The notes under the pieces are model-generated. The model was not told the origin of the DNA. It saw only the letters and a program-made list of their open reading frames with translations, and searched no databases. Made by a program: the position numbers and the translations under genes. This document shows, one piece after another, positions 16,266 through 25,291 of a stretch of 40,448 nt of DNA; within the stretch, counting starts at the first letter, position 1; each line of letters opens with the position of its first letter. Origin of the DNA: an uncultured Anderseniella sp. (GTDB lineage: Bacteria > Pseudomonadota > Alphaproteobacteria > Rhizobiales > Aestuariivirgaceae); assembly GCA_938039915.1 (NCBI GenBank), contig CALHUA010000112.1:1-40448 (forward strand), written 5' to 3'.

Positions 16266-19010
16266 CTACTCTGCCAGCACTTTCGAATAGGCACCGCCAC
16301 TTTTCAACAGCGTTTCTCGCTTGCCCGTTTCCAGTACCTTACCACCTGCCATTACACATATTTCGTCAAAATCCGATGCAAGCTCAGCATCCGATACAAC
16401 CCACACAATGGCAGGTTTCTTCGGCTGCCGCGCCACATATTTCATTACGTCGCGCAAGATTGCGGCCTGTTGACGACCATCAAGTGCGCTGAGCGGACGA
16501 TTCAGAACCAGAAGGTCCGGCTGTTTGATCAGCGCGCGCGCAAGGCCCAATTTCTGCCGTTGCACGGAACTCAGCCGCTTGCCGGCAGACCCGATGTCGA
16601 ATTCCAGGCCCAGGTCGAGGATCTCGTCGCGCAACTGCATCTCCTTGAGCGTTGCCGACATCACCTCAAAAACTCTCTGCGGGCCCCGTGCGATGCCGTG
16701 CGCGACACGTCCCATCAACAGATTATCCTGAACCGAAGCGGCTGCGTTGTAGGTCTCCGGATCATAGAAGCTGATGCTGCCGGCAAGATTGTCCGGCAAT
16801 CCGTTCTTGAACCGGTTACGGCCATCCAGGATCCGGTCCTGCAGATCATCATCCACAAGGCCCATACGATGGCGCGGCTCCACATAAGAGAAGGTCAGTT
16901 CAATCAGCATGTAGCGTTCGTCAACCGTCAGGGCGCTCTCGGTTGTCTGCTTGGCGCGTTTCAAGAGGGCCGCATACTCTGGCAGGCGTTCAGCATCCAT
17001 GAACGTGATCTGGTTGAAGAATTCATGATCCGGCGGCAGGTCCTGGAACAGGCCAATGGTCGTCTCGGCAAGCTCTATGCCTTTTGCAACCAGCACATCC
17101 TCGAGGCCGGCATCCTGCAGAACGGTTCGAACATATTCGTTCTGTGCCAGTTTCTGCGGCGAAAATTCATCACCGACCGGCGTACCGAACAGCAGGTTTT
17201 CGCCAATTGTCGCCTGCACCGCATATTGCTGCGGATCAAACAGCTCAACCAGCTCTGACAGCTTCTGCTCTTCAATGCGCGACTTCAGGGCCTTTCGGGC
17301 TGCCAGAATGTTGTCGGCAAATTGTGGATTACTTTCCGGATCAACTTCACCACGCAATCCAAGATTGAACACATCATCTTCCAGGCCAGCGGCACACAAA
17401 ACCTCTACGAGGCGCTGATGGATAACCATGCCTTCGCCGCTGGCGGCAAGATCGTTGTCGATGCTCAGCCAGTCCGCATCGATATCCAGCTTGCTGTTGG
17501 CCGTGATGTCGGCCTCGTTCACAAAGCGCTGCCGGGTCATGGCATCAGGACCTTCGTAGGTCCGCTCCTGGACAGGTTGATGCTTGAGCGCATACAGCAG
17601 CCCGTCACGCAGGCTGCCCTGTGGCAGGAATATGTCGCTGGCAGCGTAACCGACCCGACGCCCGATGCAGCTCTCGCCGATATCGAACAGGTCCGTGCCA
17701 CCGAAACTGACCGAACCGGTATCCGGCACATAAAGCCTGACGATCGCATCAGCGAGTACATCAGCGCCGGAGTTTGAGGCACCGACTACAGCCAGACTGG
17801 TGCCCGCGGTAATTTTCAGCCGCGCCCGGTTCAACAAGGTCGTCCCGGTATCATCAGTAACTGTCAGATTGTTGATTTCAATCGGGAACGCCAGCGGCGG
17901 AACCGCTTCGTCCGGCAACGCCTGCAGCTTTTCGTCCAGCATGTCCTCGATATCGAACTGCTCCACAACCTGCGTGTACTTGACCTCCACATCAAGGCGT
18001 TGCTGATCCCAGTCGATCAGTTCCTTGATCGGCGACGGCAGGTCCTTGTAGGCGGCGATCACCGCAACCAGTTGGCCGACATCGATCTTGCCCTGCAGAG
18101 CAAAGTAGCCACCCACCACATAAAACAGGAACGGCGTGATTTGCGCCAAAAGGTTATTCAGGAACTTGGTGAAAAACTTGCGCTGGAACAGTTCGTAGCG
18201 AATGTAGAAAATCTTGGCCAGCCGGCTGGATATATCAGCGCGCTCATAATGTGACGTATCATTGACATGCACATGCGTAATGCCATCAACAATCTCGCCA
18301 ACCCGGCCGGCCAGCTTGCGCGCGGTGATCTGGCGTTCCTTGCCGAGGCGGATCAAGTGACGGCGCATTCTGGGAATGATGATGAACTGGATGCCGATCA
18401 TGAACATGGCAATCAGGCCCAGATAGACATTCTGCACCATGATAAAGGTCATGGCCGTAATGGCCTGGCCACCCAGCAACAAGGGTTGCACGAAGGCATC
18501 CCCCATGAAGCCGCCGATGGGCTCGACCTCGTCCTTGACCATGCTGGCCATCTCGGAGGATTTGATGCGCCGGAACGCCCGTACCGGGAACCGCAATAGC
18601 CGGTCCACCAGCGAATAGCGAATGCGCCGCAACATGCGCTCGCCAAGCCGGCCCTTGTAGGTATTGATATAAAATTTGAACAGGCCGTTGATGATAATCA
18701 ATGTCAGGAAAGTGCCGGACAGGGCGAACAGCATGTTCAGTCGTTCAAGCTGAAAACCTGAAAACAGCACCCATTCTTCACCGGAGAAAGTCCAGCTGAG
18801 TTTCATGAATGTCTGTTCGGCACCGGCGGTTTCAAATCCCTGCCCCAGGATCGGCCCATTGACGATCTGCTTGGGCAAATCCAGTGACATGAAATAAGTC
18901 GGCATGGACAACAGAACGATGAACAGAATGAATATCTGGGCTGGTCGCGAATGGGTCCAGGTGAATTTCAGGATATTCCGTTCAAGCATGGGCAGCCGTG
19001 TTCTGTGCAT
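16266..19010 (-). CDS. ABC exporter-like protein with degenerate, expanded ATPase domain
   Basis: A 914-residue type-I ABC exporter half-molecule. Residues about 20-335 are the membrane domain; the nucleotide-binding part runs from 376 to 905, more than twice the usual length. Walker A is GASNSGADV (410-418), lacking the P-loop lysine. The signature is LSSVQ (813-817). Walker B is LLVLNRPLSALD (833-844), with Asn-Arg in place of Asp-Glu. The switch histidine is replaced in VVSDAEL. Between Walker A and the signature the Q-loop/helical segment appears three times (about 453-557, 588-652, 746-812), each containing a SLRDGLL/TIGENLL/SVQDNLL motif. ATP hydrolysis is doubtful. The start at 19010 has AGG four bases upstream; an ATG at 18989 is possible. 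It overlaps the upstream methyltransferase-like gene. Confidence 0.85.
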   Translation of the reverse strand: MHRTRLPMLERNILKFTWTHSRPAQIFILFIVLLSMPTYFMSLDLPKQIVNGPILGQGFETAGAEQTFMKLSWTFSGEEWVLFSGFQLERLNMLFALSGTFLTLIIINGLFKFYINTYKGRLGERMLRRIRYSLVDRLLRFPVRAFRRIKSSEMASMVKDEVEPIGGFMGDAFVQPLLLGGQAITAMTFIMVQNVYLGLIAMFMIGIQFIIIPRMRRHLIRLGKERQITARKLAGRVGEIVDGITHVHVNDTSHYERADISSRLAKIFYIRYELFQRKFFTKFLNNLLAQITPFLFYVVGGYFALQGKIDVGQLVAVIAAYKDLPSPIKELIDWDQQRLDVEVKYTQVVEQFDIEDMLDEKLQALPDEAVPPLAFPIEINNLTVTDDTGTTLLNRARLKITAGTSLAVVGASNSGADVLADAIVRLYVPDTGSVSFGGTDLFDIGESCIGRRVGYAASDIFLPQGSLRDGLLYALKHQPVQERTYEGPDAMTRQRFVNEADITANSKLDIDADWLSIDNDLAASGEGMVIHQRLVEVLCAAGLEDDVFNLGLRGEVDPESNPQFADNILAARKALKSRIEEQKLSELVELFDPQQYAVQATIGENLLFGTPVGDEFSPQKLAQNEYVRTVLQDAGLEDVLVAKGIELAETTIGLFQDLPPDHEFFNQITFMDAERLPEYAALLKRAKQTTESALTVDERYMLIELTFSYVEPRHRMGLVDDDLQDRILDGRNRFKNGLPDNLAGSISFYDPETYNAAASVQDNLLMGRVAHGIARGPQRVFEVMSATLKEMQLRDEILDLGLEFDIGSAGKRLSSVQRQKLGLARALIKQPDLLVLNRPLSALDGRQQAAILRDVMKYVARQPKKPAIVWVVSDAELASDFDEICVMAGGKVLETGKRETLLKSGGAYSKVLAE

Positions 19011-19602
19011 CGGACCTGCTGCTTGCGGGACGCAGCACTACCAGCCGGCGGGCCCCGTACTCAGTCGTTTCAAATGCACCGTCTTCGATCGAAAAATCCA
19101 ATGAGCACACAGTCTCCATCTCGGGGCGGTTCAGCAAACTTTGCATCTGCTCGCTGGCTCGCTCAAGGTTGGGTGAAAACTCAACAATCGTAATGGCCGA
19201 ATTGTCGATCAGCGAGAACAGCTTCTGCCCGACCGCGTCCTGACTGCCAAAGGCCTTCAAAGAATACCCCACAAACACCAGGCCGTAACTGCCGGGTTGA
19301 AGGTCAAGATCGACATCCTGAAACTTGCGCGCAATATGGCGCACCCGGCACGGTTCCCCGTTCAGCATATCTGATTCGAACGGTTCGGATTTGGGATCAA
19401 CGCAAACAAAACTTTCAGGCACGCGACGCAGGAAGCCCGACACTGGCCGAAGGTGTCCGCCGATCTCTACAATGGTCGGCAACCCGTCGACGAAATGCGC
19501 CGCCATCGCCTGGCGCAGGTCGGCCGCCGGACCTGCCAGATGCGGCATCCCCGCCGGGCCGGCAGGCAGATCACCTGAGAATTTGGTGGCTGATTGCTGC
19601 AT
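18982..19602 (-). CDS. Methyltransferase-like protein of unknown function
   Basis: A 206-residue protein that I do not recognise as a named family. Its pattern suggests a class I SAM-methyltransferase fold: a strand-loop LPTIVEIGGHLRP (about 42-54) where motif I is expected, an acidic strand end SFVCVDPKSEP, then YGLVFVGYSLKAFG and AITIVEFSPNLERA. The glycine-rich loop is short, so catalytic activity is uncertain. ATG 19602 is preferred over the TTG one codon earlier. The 3' end overlaps the ABC-like gene by 29 bases (or eight if that gene starts at 18989), so the two are coupled. It is divergent from a second methyltransferase-like gene at 19708. Confidence 0.65.
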   Translation of the reverse strand: MQQSATKFSGDLPAGPAGMPHLAGPAADLRQAMAAHFVDGLPTIVEIGGHLRPVSGFLRRVPESFVCVDPKSEPFESDMLNGEPCRVRHIARKFQDVDLDLQPGSYGLVFVGYSLKAFGSQDAVGQKLFSLIDNSAITIVEFSPNLERASEQMQSLLNRPEMETVCSLDFSIEDGAFETTEYGARRLVVLRPASSRSDAQNTAAHA

Positions 19603-19707
19603 CAAATCTTCGTGGGAATGAGGTTACCGTCATGTTTTTGCTAGCATAGCGGCGGTTCATTGCTCATACCACTGCAAATCGCAACCAGTACCGCAAAGGT
19701 GAACACA

Positions 19708-20370
19708 GTGACTGAGCGCACTTTCAACAAGGATTATGTTTTCGACCTGTTGCGCGGCGCTGCCCGGTTTACAGGATCCGATCTGCTGTCAGCGCTTGCA
19801 GCGACCGTTGCAGAGTTTCCCGAAGCGCCCATAGACAACGCGTTCAACCACAAGCAGGTCGCCTCCAAGCAATGGGCCCGCGACATGCTGGCCACCCACA
19901 CACGGGGCACCTTTGATCACGTCTGGATCATGGGTGGATGGATCGGCATTCTGCCGGCCATGTTGTTTGACGATGCACGGTTCCGGATTGCAGCCGTCAG
20001 CAGTTTCGACATCGATCCCGCTGTCGCGCCGATTGCCGAAAAGCTGAACAGCAAACTGGCTGGCGAGGCAAGATTCAAAGCCCACACCGCAGACATGTAT
20101 GCGCTCGATTACAGTGGTCCCGACGCGCCCGACCTGGTGATCAACACAAGCTGCGAGCACATCGAAGACCTGCCGAAATGGTTATCCCTGCTGCCGCGCG
20201 GTTGCCGGGTCATGCTGCAGTCGAACAACTACACATCCGAACCTACCCACGTAAACTGCGTAGAGAGCGTCGATGAACTGGCCCAGCAGGCAGCATTGAG
20301 CGAGTTGAGTTACGCCGGTGCATTCAGGTTGCCGAAATACACCCGCTTCATGCTTATCGGTCGCGTATGA
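19708..20370 (+). CDS. Predicted class I SAM-dependent methyltransferase
   Basis: A 220-residue protein with a recognisable SAM-binding outline: FDHVWIMGGWIGILPAML as motif I, VSSFDIDPAV as the acidic ribose-binding loop, an ADMYALDY stretch for motif III, and LVINTSCEHIEDLPKW as motif IV. The GTG at 19708 is chosen because AAAGGTG lies about eight bases upstream; a longer reading from TTG at 19660 lacks a ribosome site. Substrate is unknown; being next to glycosyltransferase genes suggests a glycan or lipid target. Its last 17 bases overlap, tail to tail, the end of the glycosyltransferase gene at 20354. Confidence 0.72.
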   Translation: MTERTFNKDYVFDLLRGAARFTGSDLLSALAATVAEFPEAPIDNAFNHKQVASKQWARDMLATHTRGTFDHVWIMGGWIGILPAMLFDDARFRIAAVSSFDIDPAVAPIAEKLNSKLAGEARFKAHTADMYALDYSGPDAPDLVINTSCEHIEDLPKWLSLLPRGCRVMLQSNNYTSEPTHVNCVESVDELAQQAALSELSYAGAFRLPKYTRFMLIGRV

Positions 20371-21505
20371 ACGCCTCGTGGCGCTCCTGCAGAATGCCGG
20401 CGGTGGCCGCAGCGCCATCAAGCAGCAGGTTTGCCGTATAATCGCGCTCCTGCCTGCAGGCCTCATCAATTGCACATGCCATGCTTGCAGGCGACAGATC
20501 GTGTGCCGGAATGCAAACCGCCAGACCGGCAGCTTCAAGACGGGTGGCCCTGATTGTCTGTTCCTGCTCACCATGAGCGGCAAACGGCACCAGGACACTC
20601 GCGCACTGCGCCCGCAGAACGTCTGCCACGGTGTTGTAGCCGGCCTGCGACACCGACACCTGGGCCTGCCTCAGCAACGCTGCAAGGTCTGGCCGGAAGC
20701 GGAGGATCTCGACATTGTCCGAAGCCTCCGACCGCAGGCGCGAAACCGCTTCTTCTGGCAGGTTGGGCCCGGTGACGATCAGCCAACGTGCTGTGTTCAA
20801 TGATGTGAGCTCCCGTGCCGCCAGGCTCGCCCGCAACAGGTCCTCGCCCACCGCCCCACCACCTGCAGAGACGATCACATCGTACCTGTCGGCAACGGCC
20901 GGCTCAGAGTCATCCGGCGCGACCATGCCCGTATAGGCGGTTTTGTCCGAAATCAGCTTGGCAGCAGAAAAGGTTTCATCAAGCGTTGCAAAGCGTTTGT
21001 CACCGTGCACCAGCACCAGGTCAAAATAGTCCTGCACCAGTCGGGCAGTGGCCAGGTCACGCTTTTCCGACTTGGGCTGCAGGATATCGCGTATGGAGCT
21101 GACAACCATCGGCCGGCTGCCCGGCGGCATCGCTTTCACATGATCAAGCAAAGGCAACAGTTCAAACCGCATCTGGCGGCGGGCAAACGGGAATGCCTCG
21201 ACTATCAGGCAGTCGGGCTTGATGTTATCAAAAGCATCGATCAGGGCATCTTTTCTGGCCGCCAGGTAATCGTCGCCAGCCTCACGGCCGTGTTCGTCGG
21301 CGAGCCCGGAAAAACTGTGATCGGCACTGCACAGGGCCGGCAACCGGACATTGGCAATCTGCGCGGGCGGAAACCCGTCCACCGCCATGCCGCCGGTCAC
21401 CATCGTTACGCCATGCCTGTCGCACACCATTGCGCCGGCAACGCGGCTGGCGCGGACCAGATGCCCGATGCCGAGCAGGTGCTGCACATAGAACATCACC
21501 TTCAT
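20354..21505 (-). CDS. Predicted glycosyltransferase (COG4671 / GT28-like)
   Basis: A 383-residue GT-B-fold enzyme probably adding a sugar to a surface glycan. It starts MKVMFYVQHLLGIGHLVRASR, the glycine/histidine-rich opening of the COG4671 group. The C-terminal donor-binding half has VIVSAGGGAVGEDLL and VSVSQAGYNTVADVLRAQC, equivalent to the MurG/GT28 nucleotide-sugar site. It begins at a TGATG junction with the stop of the GT4 gene, so the three glycosyltransferases 23977-20354 form one unit. Acceptor and donor cannot be told from sequence. Confidence 0.82.
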   Translation of the reverse strand: MKVMFYVQHLLGIGHLVRASRVAGAMVCDRHGVTMVTGGMAVDGFPPAQIANVRLPALCSADHSFSGLADEHGREAGDDYLAARKDALIDAFDNIKPDCLIVEAFPFARRQMRFELLPLLDHVKAMPPGSRPMVVSSIRDILQPKSEKRDLATARLVQDYFDLVLVHGDKRFATLDETFSAAKLISDKTAYTGMVAPDDSEPAVADRYDVIVSAGGGAVGEDLLRASLAARELTSLNTARWLIVTGPNLPEEAVSRLRSEASDNVEILRFRPDLAALLRQAQVSVSQAGYNTVADVLRAQCASVLVPFAAHGEQEQTIRATRLEAAGLAVCIPAHDLSPASMACAIDEACRQERDYTANLLLDGAAATAGILQERHEAFIRDR

Positions 21506-22746
21506 CAGCCAACCCCTGCGCCGATTTTGGAAAACAGGTCCATCAACTGTTGTACGGACACCTGATGATCAAAGTGTCCGCGCACCTTGTTTTCCGCAGC
21601 AGTGCTCAACCGGGTACGCAAGGCAGGGTCGCGGGCCGCCCTTGTCAAGGCTGCGGCAAGCGACTTCGGATCATCGGCCTTGACCAGCAGCCCGTGGGTT
21701 CCATCGTCAATCAGCTCCGGCACTCCCGATACATCTGTCGACACACAGGCCAGCGCCTGAGATGCCGCTTCAACCAGAACGTTCGGCAATCCGTCGCGGT
21801 CCCCATCCGGCGCAATCCGGCAGGGCAACACAAATATATCTGCCGCACGATACAGCTTCAGCACATCTTCCTGGGCCATCGCTCCGTGCCAGGTGATCCG
21901 GTCGGCGACCCCCACCCTGTCCGCCTGTTGCCTCAGATCAGCCAGCAAATCGCCTCCGCCTGCGTGATCAAACCGCCAGTGAACATCCTCAGGCAACGCT
22001 GCCAGGGCGTCCAGCAACGTATCATAACCCTTCTTGGTGACGGCACGCCCGACACTCACAAACCGGACGGGTGCAGCCGCATCACGGCCGTCACGGCTGT
22101 GTACCCGGTTATCGAAAGCTGAAAACCGGGATAGGTCCAGCCCGTGATAGGAAAGATGCACTCGTGAGGGGTCGCTGGCCAATGACCGCAGTGCGTCACA
22201 TCCGTGACGTGTGCATGTCACCGCCCACGCCGCTTCGGCCAGCTTGTCGGCGAGATCCCAGTCCGGGCTGGTCCAGATATCCTTTGCGTGCGCCGAACAG
22301 GTCCAGTCAAGCTGCAGCATCATGGCCGCATACCGCACCACGGATGCCGGTGTATGAATGAAATGGGCATGCAGGGATGACACCGCATCTCCGCGCTCAG
22401 ACGCCAGAACCATTGCCTGCACGAAGCGGCGTACCCGATTGTGCGTTCTGTCACGCGCCCAGTCGCGCCGGAAAGTCCTGAAAGCAGCCCGATAACCTGC
22501 CAGCCTGCGCACTTTCAGCCACGCCCTGATACAGCGCGATGGTTCATCCTTGACGTATTCCGGCAGGTACATGACCGGGGCTCTTATTTCGTCATGCACC
22601 GGATGGCGCTTGGCATCGGTCGGCGTTCGCAGCGAAATGATTTCAAGCGGCAATCCCGCACGCTCCAGTCCGAGAATCTCCTGGGCGATGAATGTCTCCG
22701 ACAGGCGTGGGTAACCTTTCAGGACGAATGCAACCGGCTTTGTCAT
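21505..22746 (-). CDS. GT4-family glycosyltransferase
   Basis: A 413-residue GT-B enzyme. The N-domain contains VAFVLKGYPRLSETFIAQEI, a pattern shared with colanic-acid and exopolysaccharide glycosyltransferases (WcaL/AmsK-like). The C-domain has VRFVSVGRAVTKKGYDTLLDAL and the donor site DGLPNVLVEAASQALACVSTDVSG, the E-x7-E-like region of GT4 enzymes. I start the gene at ATG 22746, which has GGAAAG about five bases upstream and matches the family N-terminus; the open frame extends 30 codons further to 22836, but that part is unlike the family. It lies 19 bases after the previous glycosyltransferase gene. Confidence 0.86.
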   Translation of the reverse strand: MTKPVAFVLKGYPRLSETFIAQEILGLERAGLPLEIISLRTPTDAKRHPVHDEIRAPVMYLPEYVKDEPSRCIRAWLKVRRLAGYRAAFRTFRRDWARDRTHNRVRRFVQAMVLASERGDAVSSLHAHFIHTPASVVRYAAMMLQLDWTCSAHAKDIWTSPDWDLADKLAEAAWAVTCTRHGCDALRSLASDPSRVHLSYHGLDLSRFSAFDNRVHSRDGRDAAAPVRFVSVGRAVTKKGYDTLLDALAALPEDVHWRFDHAGGGDLLADLRQQADRVGVADRITWHGAMAQEDVLKLYRAADIFVLPCRIAPDGDRDGLPNVLVEAASQALACVSTDVSGVPELIDDGTHGLLVKADDPKSLAAALTRAARDPALRTRLSTAAENKVRGHFDHQVSVQQLMDLFSKIGAGVG

Positions 22747-22765
22747 GGTACTTTCCAGCAGCGGC

Positions 22766-23977
22766 TCAGCTTGTACCGGCAATGGCATAAAGGTCTGCAG
22801 CCGGTCGGCTGGCTGCCCATTTGCCAACAAAGGCATTTATCGTTTCAAGCCCATTAAGCATCTGCGTGCCTCCGGCGCCATCTGGCCGTGCCCGATCCGG
22901 CAATCTGGCCAGCGCTGCCGACAGCACAGCTGCATCGTCAGCATCGCCTGGCAGCATCATGTCGACAAGGTTCAATTCCTGCGCCCGGCGCGCCCGAATG
23001 AACTGTTCTTCGCGTGGATTGGTACGTGGAACGATCAGGGCCGGTTTGTTGAATGACAACACTTCGCAAAACGTATTGTAGCCGCACATGCCGACAATAG
23101 CCGATGCGCCCTCAATGAGATCTTCCATATTGTTGTCGAACTCAATGACATCAACATTGGCCATCACCTCACACTGCCGGAATATCTCGGCCCGCTTGTC
23201 GGCAGGCATCAGGGGACCCAGCACCAGCAAGGCGCGAGGCAGTTCATTCGCGCCGCACGCGTAAGCCGCCAGCACCTGGCGCATCAAACCCGCCCCATCT
23301 CCGCCGCCGCCGCCGGTGATCAGCAGATAAGGCTCGTTGGGCCGGTTCATGGTCACCGGCGAAGAAGATCGCGACCTGCGCAAAAACCCCAAATACAGCA
23401 TTTTTCGGCGCACCGCCTGAGACGCATCAAGCCCGCTCAGCGGGTCCCAGAAATCTTGCGGCCCATACACCCAGATATCATCATAAAGCTTTTCGACATG
23501 TTGCAGTGCGTCTGTCTTGGCCCATTCCTGTTTCAGCTTGTCAGCCGAGTCCATCACGTCCCGCAGGCCCAGAACCAGGCGACATCCCTGCTCCTTCAGA
23601 TACTGCAATGTCGGCAGCATTTCACCGCGCAGGCCCAGAGGCTCCTTGTCGACGATCATGATATCGGGTTGAAAGGATTCCGCGGTGTGCTGAATGATCG
23701 ACTGGCGCATCTGCAGCGTGTCGGTCAGATCGATGTGCTTGTCGATGGAGGTGTATTCGCCATTGTACAGCTTGATGACGGAAGGGATTTTGACAAAGTC
23801 CACGCGCGCAGAAAAGTTGAACGCACCGGCAATCTGCGATCCTGTAATGATAAGAATGCTGACGCCCTTGTAGTTTTCCACAAGTGAGTGGGCAATTGCG
23901 CGACAGCGGCGCAGGTGACCAAGCCCGAACGTATCGTGGCTGTACATCAGAATATGAACATTTCCGAGACGTTTCAT
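22766..23977 (-). CDS. Predicted glycosyltransferase (COG4671 / GT28-like), first gene of the unit
   Basis: A 403-residue paralogue-like partner of the enzyme at 20354. It begins VHILMYSHDTFGLGHLRRCR, and has LLITGGGGGDGAGLM and AIVGMCGYNTFCEVLSFNKPA in the nucleotide-sugar-binding half. The middle segment IMIVDKEPLGLRGEMLPTL, with the VLGLRDVMD that follows, is typical of the COG4671 group. The gene is first in a three-gene glycosyltransferase operon and has a 132-base leader region with three TCACA direct repeats. The product is probably cytoplasmic and membrane-associated. The sugar used is unknown. Confidence 0.82.
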   Translation of the reverse strand: MKRLGNVHILMYSHDTFGLGHLRRCRAIAHSLVENYKGVSILIITGSQIAGAFNFSARVDFVKIPSVIKLYNGEYTSIDKHIDLTDTLQMRQSIIQHTAESFQPDIMIVDKEPLGLRGEMLPTLQYLKEQGCRLVLGLRDVMDSADKLKQEWAKTDALQHVEKLYDDIWVYGPQDFWDPLSGLDASQAVRRKMLYLGFLRRSRSSSPVTMNRPNEPYLLITGGGGGDGAGLMRQVLAAYACGANELPRALLVLGPLMPADKRAEIFRQCEVMANVDVIEFDNNMEDLIEGASAIVGMCGYNTFCEVLSFNKPALIVPRTNPREEQFIRARRAQELNLVDMMLPGDADDAAVLSAALARLPDRARPDGAGGTQMLNGLETINAFVGKWAASRPAADLYAIAGTS

Positions 23978-24028
23978 GCACTCTCACTCAGCACCGGCGT
24001 GACATCAATCATGCTCATCGACCTAACA

Positions 24029-24064
24029 TCACACGTGGGTATTTTCACAGCACAATACCTCACA
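24029..24064. repeat. Three TCACA direct repeats upstream of the glycosyltransferase unit
   Basis: TCACA occurs at 24029-24033, 24045-24049 and 24060-24064, spaced 16 and 15 bases. On the minus strand they read TGTGA, the half-site of CRP-like regulators, and lie 52-87 bases before the first glycosyltransferase start. No full inverted TGTGA-N6-TCACA site is present, so this is only suggestive. The rest of the 132-base gap (23978-24109) shows no gene; a weak GCGG/CCGC hairpin follows the permease stop. Confidence 0.3.
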
Positions 24065-24109
24065 AGCAGGTGTGTCGTCCGTGACGTCAGCGTGAATGCG
24101 GAAAGCCCG

Positions 24110-25291
24110 CTACTTGTATGGATCGGCTGCATCACGAAGTCCATCGCCGAGGAAGTTGAATGCCAGTATAACCAGAACCACAGGCACCACCGGCAGCATC
24201 AGCCATGGATACAGCGCAACCACATTGATGTTCTGTGCTTCAATAAGCAGCACACCCCACGACGTTATCGGCGGGCGCAGGCCCAGGCCCAGAAAGCTCA
24301 GTGCTGTTTCGCCCAGAATCATGGTTGGAATGGCAATCGTTGCTGTCGCAATCAGGTGAGACATGAAACCCGGCACAAGGTGCAGGGATATGATGCGGGA
24401 CGGCTTGGCACCCATCAGTTGCGCCGCCATCACATAGTCTTCCTCGCGCAGTGAAAACAGTTTTGAGCGCACCGCCCTGGCCAGGCCGGTCCAGTCCAGC
24501 AGGCCAAGAATGACGGTGATGCCGAAGTACACCACCAGCGGACTCCAGGTCACCGGCATGATGGCCGCCAGCGCCAGCCACAATGGTATGGAAGGCAGGG
24601 ATTGCAGCACCTCGATTATTCGCTGAACCACCATGTCGACCCAGCCGCCATAGTACCCGGCCACACCACCAATAACGATGCCCAGCACGAAGCTGACCAT
24701 GACCCCAAGCAGGCCGATGGTCAGTGATATGCGGGCACCACCCATTATGCGCGAAAACATGTCCCGGCCCAGCCGGTCGGTTCCAAGCAGAAACAACTCG
24801 CCGTCGTGGGCTGGGCAGAACAGATGGGTTTCCATCTCCACCAGGCCCCACCAATGATATTTATCACCGGTGCAGAAAAAGCGGATCTTGTCCACTTTAC
24901 TGGTGTCTTTGGTGTATTCGCGCTTCAGCGTTTCCATGTTCAGCTTGTAGTTTTGCCGATACACAAACGGCCCGACAAACTCGCCTTCGTGGAACAGGTG
25001 CACCCGTTGCGGCGGCGAATAGATGTTGTCCACATTGCGCGTCTGGATATTGTATGGTGCCAGGAATTCGCTGATGAAAATGGTGGCATACAGGATGGCA
25101 AGGAAAACACCGCACCACACCGCAATCCGGTGTTGTCTGAACTTCCACCACATCAGTTTCCATTGCGGTGCGAGGTAGATTTTCTCCTGCTCGGGCGATA
25201 TTTTTTCGATCGACATGACATCGAACGGAGCTTCAGACACATAGTGCCCCATCTCTTTGCCGGGTGGCGGCAATGGCGACGTCATCTTCAT
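24110..25291 (-). CDS. Yej-type ABC importer, permease 2 (YejE/DppC-like)
   Basis: A 393-residue inner membrane permease for peptides or oligosaccharides. After a cytoplasmic N-terminus, one membrane helix lies at about residues 58-77. A long periplasmic loop of about 100 residues follows (rich in aromatic and charged residues, with CTGDKYHWW and HLFCPAHDGE); such loops are seen in YejE-type permeases and are longer than in DppC. The core five-helix BPD_transp_1 domain starts after FLLGTDRLGRDMFSRIMGGAR and contains the EAA loop YVMAAQLMGAKPSRIISLHLVP. Translation is coupled to the upstream permease by an ATGA overlap. It is the last gene of the four-gene importer. Confidence 0.87.
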   Translation of the reverse strand: MKMTSPLPPPGKEMGHYVSEAPFDVMSIEKISPEQEKIYLAPQWKLMWWKFRQHRIAVWCGVFLAILYATIFISEFLAPYNIQTRNVDNIYSPPQRVHLFHEGEFVGPFVYRQNYKLNMETLKREYTKDTSKVDKIRFFCTGDKYHWWGLVEMETHLFCPAHDGELFLLGTDRLGRDMFSRIMGGARISLTIGLLGVMVSFVLGIVIGGVAGYYGGWVDMVVQRIIEVLQSLPSIPLWLALAAIMPVTWSPLVVYFGITVILGLLDWTGLARAVRSKLFSLREEDYVMAAQLMGAKPSRIISLHLVPGFMSHLIATATIAIPTMILGETALSFLGLGLRPPITSWGVLLIEAQNINVVALYPWLMLPVVPVVLVILAFNFLGDGLRDAADPYK

